Source: Verrucomicrobiia bacterium
GTDB lineage: Bacteria > Verrucomicrobiota > Verrucomicrobiia > Limisphaerales > UBA1319
Direction of reading: 5' to 3'
Assembly (NCBI GenBank): GCA_017880715.1
Contig: JADGRT010000079.1
Coordinates: 1 to 9,539 of the forward strand
Length of the DNA stretch: 9,539 nucleotides
Shown: one piece after another, positions 6,758 through 9,539 of the stretch
Layout of the letters: each line of letters opens with the position of its first letter
Numbering within the stretch: the stretch's first letter is position 1
Translations under genes and position numbers: made by a program
The notes under the pieces: generated by a model
What the model was told of the DNA's origin: nothing
Database searches by the model: none
What the model saw: the letters and a program-made list of their open reading frames with translations, nothing else

Positions 6758-7555
6758 TTGAATATCACGAAACATACCCTGCTTTCCCGAGTCGTCGGCC
6801 GGATTCCCTACCGTCTGGCGCTGGCCGGCGGTTGGATCGACCAGCCGTTCGTCTCGCGACTCAATCCCCAGCCGCCCGGTTCCATGGTCGTGGTGGGTGT
6901 CGAGCCTCAGTTTCGTTTCATGGACCGAGCCGGTATGGCGACGGGCACCCGCGCCATCGCCGGCCAGCGGTGGCGAGGCCGGCTGCCCCAGCGCGAACCC
7001 GCGGAACTGGTGCGCGAACTTTACGAGGCCGAGAACCAGGGCAAATCCGATCCATCCGGCTCGCAGGACATGATCGGTCTGATTTACCCTGGCATCAACC
7101 GGCTTGATTACGACTATCAAGTCAAGGGCGGCGTGTTCCCCAGCCATATCGAATCGATCGGCAGCCCCCGCACTGTCCACTGGCTGGAAAAGATTCTTCA
7201 CCTCCTTCCGGTGGCGCCCCGGCCCGACGGTTACCATCCGCTGGGCGAAAAACATCTCGCTCCGAAATGGATCGCGCGCCTTGGCCAAAGCGGTCAGGAC
7301 TGCTTTGAAGCCATTCGCGGCCAGGACCTCGACGCCCTGGGCGCGTCCCTGAACGAATGCATGAAGTGCTGGGCGACGATGCTGCCGCACACGGTCCGGC
7401 ATCGCACCATCAAAACGGATCTCCCGGCCATCCTGAAGGCGTATCAGTCGCTTTATCCGGGGGCGATGTATTCGGGCTGCGGCGGCGGCTATTTGTTCGT
7501 CGTTTCCGACCGGCCGGTGCCTGGCGCATTCAAAGTCAAGGTGAGGCTTTTGTGA
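6758..7555 (+). CDS. GHMP kinase-fold protein with altered phosphate loop
   Basis: Probably related to sugar-1-kinases of the GHMP family (heptose-7-phosphate, fucose and galactose kinases). Seen in 265 aa: motif 1 RIPYRLALAGGWIDQP (15-30), where family members have R-x-P-x-R-x-x-x-x-G-G-x-x-D; a GSQDMIGLIYPGINRLDY segment (101-118) like the QDQ-x-A-A-x-G-G region; and motif 3 YSGCGGGYLFVV (238-249), the usual GxGGGG loop. Motif 2, normally G-L/M-G-S-S-S/A and the ATP phosphate loop, reads RAGMATGTRAIA (57-68), without the serines. The protein is also shorter than most family members (usually 320 aa or more), as if the region between motifs 1 and 2 were cut down. The TTG start is three bases past the epimerase stop behind GGTGGAG. 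Its stop overlaps the next gene as GTGA. It may be a divergent kinase or a non-catalytic sugar-binding relative. Fold is likely; activity and substrate are unknown. Confidence 0.75.
   Translation: MNITKHTLLSRVVGRIPYRLALAGGWIDQPFVSRLNPQPPGSMVVVGVEPQFRFMDRAGMATGTRAIAGQRWRGRLPQREPAELVRELYEAENQGKSDPSGSQDMIGLIYPGINRLDYDYQVKGGVFPSHIESIGSPRTVHWLEKILHLLPVAPRPDGYHPLGEKHLAPKWIARLGQSGQDCFEAIRGQDLDALGASLNECMKCWATMLPHTVRHRTIKTDLPAILKAYQSLYPGAMYSGCGGGYLFVVSDRPVPGAFKVKVRLL
7538..7546 (+). promoter_or_regulatory. Ribosome binding site deciding the nucleotidyltransferase GTG start
   Basis: AAGGTGAGG ends five bases before GTG at 7552, which overlaps the TGA stop of the kinase-like gene. The frame is open further upstream (to an ATG at 7357) but that part lies inside the kinase-like gene. 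Confidence 0.6.
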
Positions 7556-8406
7556 AACAAATTTTCGTCACCGGCGCCTTTGATGACATTCGGTCGCGTC
7601 CCATTCGCTTCCTCGATGAAGCCGCCCGGTTGGGCGATCTCACGGTGGGGTTATGGTCCGACGACTGGATCCGTCAAACCAGCGGCCAGAAGGCGAAATT
7701 TCCCCAGGCGGAGCGGGCCTATTTTCTAAACGCCCTGCGCTACGTGAAACAGGTTCGGATGATTTCGCCAGATGCCAGCAGCGATCGTCCATCCGCAACG
7801 AAAGAAAAGCTTCTGGCGCCGGTTTTGGCGGCCTTGGGCTTTCGGCCCGATCTCTGGGTGGTTGATGCGGCCCCTGACGAAGCCGCCGCTCGTGAGTTTT
7901 GCGCCGCGCAAGGCATCGCCTGCCACGTGCTGCACGACGAGGATCTCCTGGGGTTTCCCGACGCTTCCGCCGGCCAGCCGGGCGCCGCTCCCGGACGTAA
8001 AAAGGTCCTGGTCACGGGCTGCTATGACTGGTTCCATTCCGGCCATGTCCGCTTTTTCGAAGAGGTCAGCGCGTATGGCGATTTGTATGCGGTGGTCGGG
8101 CACGACGCGAACATCCGGTTGCTGAAAGGGGCGGGGCATCCGCGGTTCCCGCAGGAGGAACGGCGCTACGTTGTGCAAGCCATCCGTTTTGTCAAACAAG
8201 CGTTGGTTTCCACCGGGGAAGGCTGGCTGGATGCCGAGCCGGAAATTCTGCGGATCAAGCCGGATATTTATGCCGTGAACGAAGACGGCGACCAGCCGGT
8301 GAAGCGGGAGTATTGTGAAAAGCGCGGCCTGCAATACCTGGTGCTTAAGCGCATACCCGCGCCCGGTTTGCCCAAACGGACCAGCACGGATTTAAGAGGG
8401 TTTTAG
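7552..8406 (+). CDS. Tandem-domain HxGH nucleotidyltransferase, first domain degenerate
   Basis: Cytidylyl/adenylyltransferase-fold protein that would join a phosphorylated sugar or alcohol to a nucleotide. Seen in 284 aa: two copies of one domain. Copy 2 (about 150-284) has TGCYDWFHSGH (155-165) with the catalytic HxGH at 162-165, RFPQEERRYVVQAIRFVKQ (198-216), and the closing RTSTDLR (276-282), like the family's S-T-T/D-x-R motif. Copy 1 (about 1-135) aligns with almost no gaps: TGAFDDIRSRP (7-17) matches the first segment, but RSRP replaces HxGH. KFPQAERAYFLNALRYVKQ (49-67) matches the second, and no RTST-type motif is present. Copy 1 is thus likely inactive. Eukaryotic ethanolamine-phosphate cytidylyltransferase is also a tandem enzyme, and HldE carries one such domain. 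The GTG start overlaps the kinase-like stop, implying coupled translation. Substrate and nucleotide are unknown. Confidence 0.85.
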   Translation: MKQIFVTGAFDDIRSRPIRFLDEAARLGDLTVGLWSDDWIRQTSGQKAKFPQAERAYFLNALRYVKQVRMISPDASSDRPSATKEKLLAPVLAALGFRPDLWVVDAAPDEAAAREFCAAQGIACHVLHDEDLLGFPDASAGQPGAAPGRKKVLVTGCYDWFHSGHVRFFEEVSAYGDLYAVVGHDANIRLLKGAGHPRFPQEERRYVVQAIRFVKQALVSTGEGWLDAEPEILRIKPDIYAVNEDGDQPVKREYCEKRGLQYLVLKRIPAPGLPKRTSTDLRGF

Positions 8407-8429
8407 CCTGTCAACAACGTCTGCGATCT

Positions 8430-9524
8430 ATGAGATACGCCGTGATACTTGCGGGTGGATCGGGAACGAGGCTTTGGCCGTGGAGCCGGGCGCGTTTGCC
8501 CAAGCAGCTTCTGCCCCTGGCGCGCGGCAAGACGCTGCTGCAGGTCGCCTTCGAACGGATGGAAGGACTGGTGCCGCACGATCGTTGTTATGTCTGCGCG
8601 GGTGAATCGCACCGGGATGTTGTTCGGCAAAGCCTGGCCGATTTGGCGGACCGGCAATACCTGGGGGAGCCGCTCGGGCGCGACACCTTAAGCGCCTTGG
8701 GCTTTTCAGCCATGGTGTTGAGCCGGCTGGATTCCGAGGCGGTCATGGGCGTCTGCACGGCGGATCACCTCATTGAACCGGTCGCGAAATTCCAGCAGAT
8801 CTTTGCCCGGGGTTTTGCGCTCGCCGAACAACGGCCGGACACGCTGGTTACTTTTGGCATTAGCCCCACCGGCCCCGCCACCGGCTTCGGTTATCTGCAG
8901 CTCGGGGCTGCTCTGGAGGACCCGGCGCGCCGGGTCGAGCAGTTCAGGGAAAAACCCGATCTGGAAACCGCGCGCGCATTTTTTGCCGCGGGTCCGGATC
9001 GGTTTTTGTGGAACAGCGGCATGTTCGTCTGGCGAGCGGCGACTTTCCTGGATTGCATCCGGCGTTACCAACCCGAGACCTACATGGCACTCTTGAAGAT
9101 CGGGGATGCCTGGAGCACACCCCGGCAGCAGGCGGTTCTGGCCGAGGTGTATCCGGGTCTCAAGAAAATCAGTGTGGATTTCGCGGTGATGGAACCCGCC
9201 TCCCGCGATACGACGGTAAGCGTGGCTGCCATTCCCATGCCTTTGCAGTGGCTCGATATCGGTTCATGGAGCGCGTTTGCCGAAACCTGTCCGCACGACG
9301 CGCAAGGCAACGCCTTGGGCGCCGAGAAGCACCTGTTGCACAAAACCGCTCGCACGCTGGTTGCCTCCAGCGATCCGCGCCATCTCATCGCCACCATCGG
9401 CTGTGAAGATATGATCGTCATTCACACCCCGGAAGCCACGCTGGTTTGCCGGGCCGACCAGGCGGAATCCATCAAGGAGCTTCATCGCCTGGTCGGGGAG
9501 CGGTATGGAAAAGAGATGCTCTGA
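8430..9524 (+). CDS. manC: Mannose-1-phosphate guanylyltransferase
   Basis: Makes GDP-mannose from GTP and mannose-1-phosphate in the cytoplasm. Seen in 364 aa: the nucleotide-binding signature LAGGSGTRLWPWSRARLPKQ (7-26), EPLGRDT (80-86), TADHLI (110-115), GFGYL (152-156), FREKPD (172-177), FLWNSGMFVW (192-201), SVDFAVMEPA (248-257) and DIGSW (276-280). These are all hallmarks of the family, with conservative changes (family usually EPxxRNT and PADH). The length fits a monofunctional enzyme; the C-terminal phosphomannose isomerase domain of the bifunctional form is missing. The ATG is 23 nt after the previous stop and has no clear Shine-Dalgarno sequence, so its start is less certain than its function. 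As last gene of the cassette it supplies the presumed substrate of the epimerase. Confidence 0.95.
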   Translation: MRYAVILAGGSGTRLWPWSRARLPKQLLPLARGKTLLQVAFERMEGLVPHDRCYVCAGESHRDVVRQSLADLADRQYLGEPLGRDTLSALGFSAMVLSRLDSEAVMGVCTADHLIEPVAKFQQIFARGFALAEQRPDTLVTFGISPTGPATGFGYLQLGAALEDPARRVEQFREKPDLETARAFFAAGPDRFLWNSGMFVWRAATFLDCIRRYQPETYMALLKIGDAWSTPRQQAVLAEVYPGLKKISVDFAVMEPASRDTTVSVAAIPMPLQWLDIGSWSAFAETCPHDAQGNALGAEKHLLHKTARTLVASSDPRHLIATIGCEDMIVIHTPEATLVCRADQAESIKELHRLVGERYGKEML

Positions 9525-9539
9525 ACGGTGGAAGGATGG

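Noticed and set aside
9525..9539. Start of a further gene (ATG at 9536 after GGTGGAAGG)
   Set aside because: Only one codon is visible and the purine-rich stretch abuts the ATG; nothing can be said about a coding sequence.
1..9539. CRISPR array, tRNA/rRNA, insertion sequence or phage genes
   Set aside because: No regularly spaced direct repeats, no tRNA-like cloverleaf noticed by eye, and no transposase, integrase or phage motifs in the coding frames.

Overview
The window is GC-rich bacterial DNA with nine intact protein genes in two divergent blocks. No RNA gene, insertion sequence or CRISPR array is visible. A Verrucomicrobiota-like host is my best guess. It rests on recall: plant-like GDP-mannose 3,5-epimerases are known from Methylacidiphilum, the serine acetyltransferase is of the long EpsC-like type, and a hairpin-rich intergenic stretch resembles interspersed repeats I associate with that phylum. 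No 16S or other marker gene here settles it.

Left block, minus strand, transcribed from about 5538 down to 368: a short GspE/PilB-type secretion ATPase, a GT21 (ceramide glucosyltransferase/HpnI-like) membrane glycosyltransferase, a serine O-acetyltransferase (cysE), and the electron-transfer (pyrK) and catalytic (pyrD) subunits of class 1B dihydroorotate dehydrogenase. Most spacings are short: 10 nt ATPase to glycosyltransferase, 13 nt cysE to pyrK, and a GTGA stop/start overlap from pyrK to pyrD. The glycosyltransferase-to-cysE gap depends on the start chosen for cysE. The genes look co-transcribed but functionally mixed. Downstream of pyrD, positions 1-367 carry no credible gene; positions 150-357 hold seven consecutive hairpins.

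Right block, plus strand, from 5712 to 9524: a GDP-mannose 3,5-epimerase-like SDR enzyme, a short GHMP-kinase-fold protein (TTG start), a two-domain HxGH nucleotidyltransferase (GTG start overlapping the kinase stop), and a mannose-1-phosphate guanylyltransferase (manC). This reads as a nucleotide-sugar cassette. ManC would make GDP-mannose and the epimerase would turn it into GDP-L-galactose or GDP-L-gulose. The kinase-like and nucleotidyltransferase proteins may activate or salvage another sugar or polyol.

The most unusual points are in this cassette. The nucleotidyltransferase is an internal duplication whose first copy has lost its HxGH catalytic motif. The GHMP-fold protein has lost the usual Gly/Ser-rich phosphate loop. 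The two blocks diverge from a 173-bp intergenic region (5539-5711) that must hold the promoters of both.
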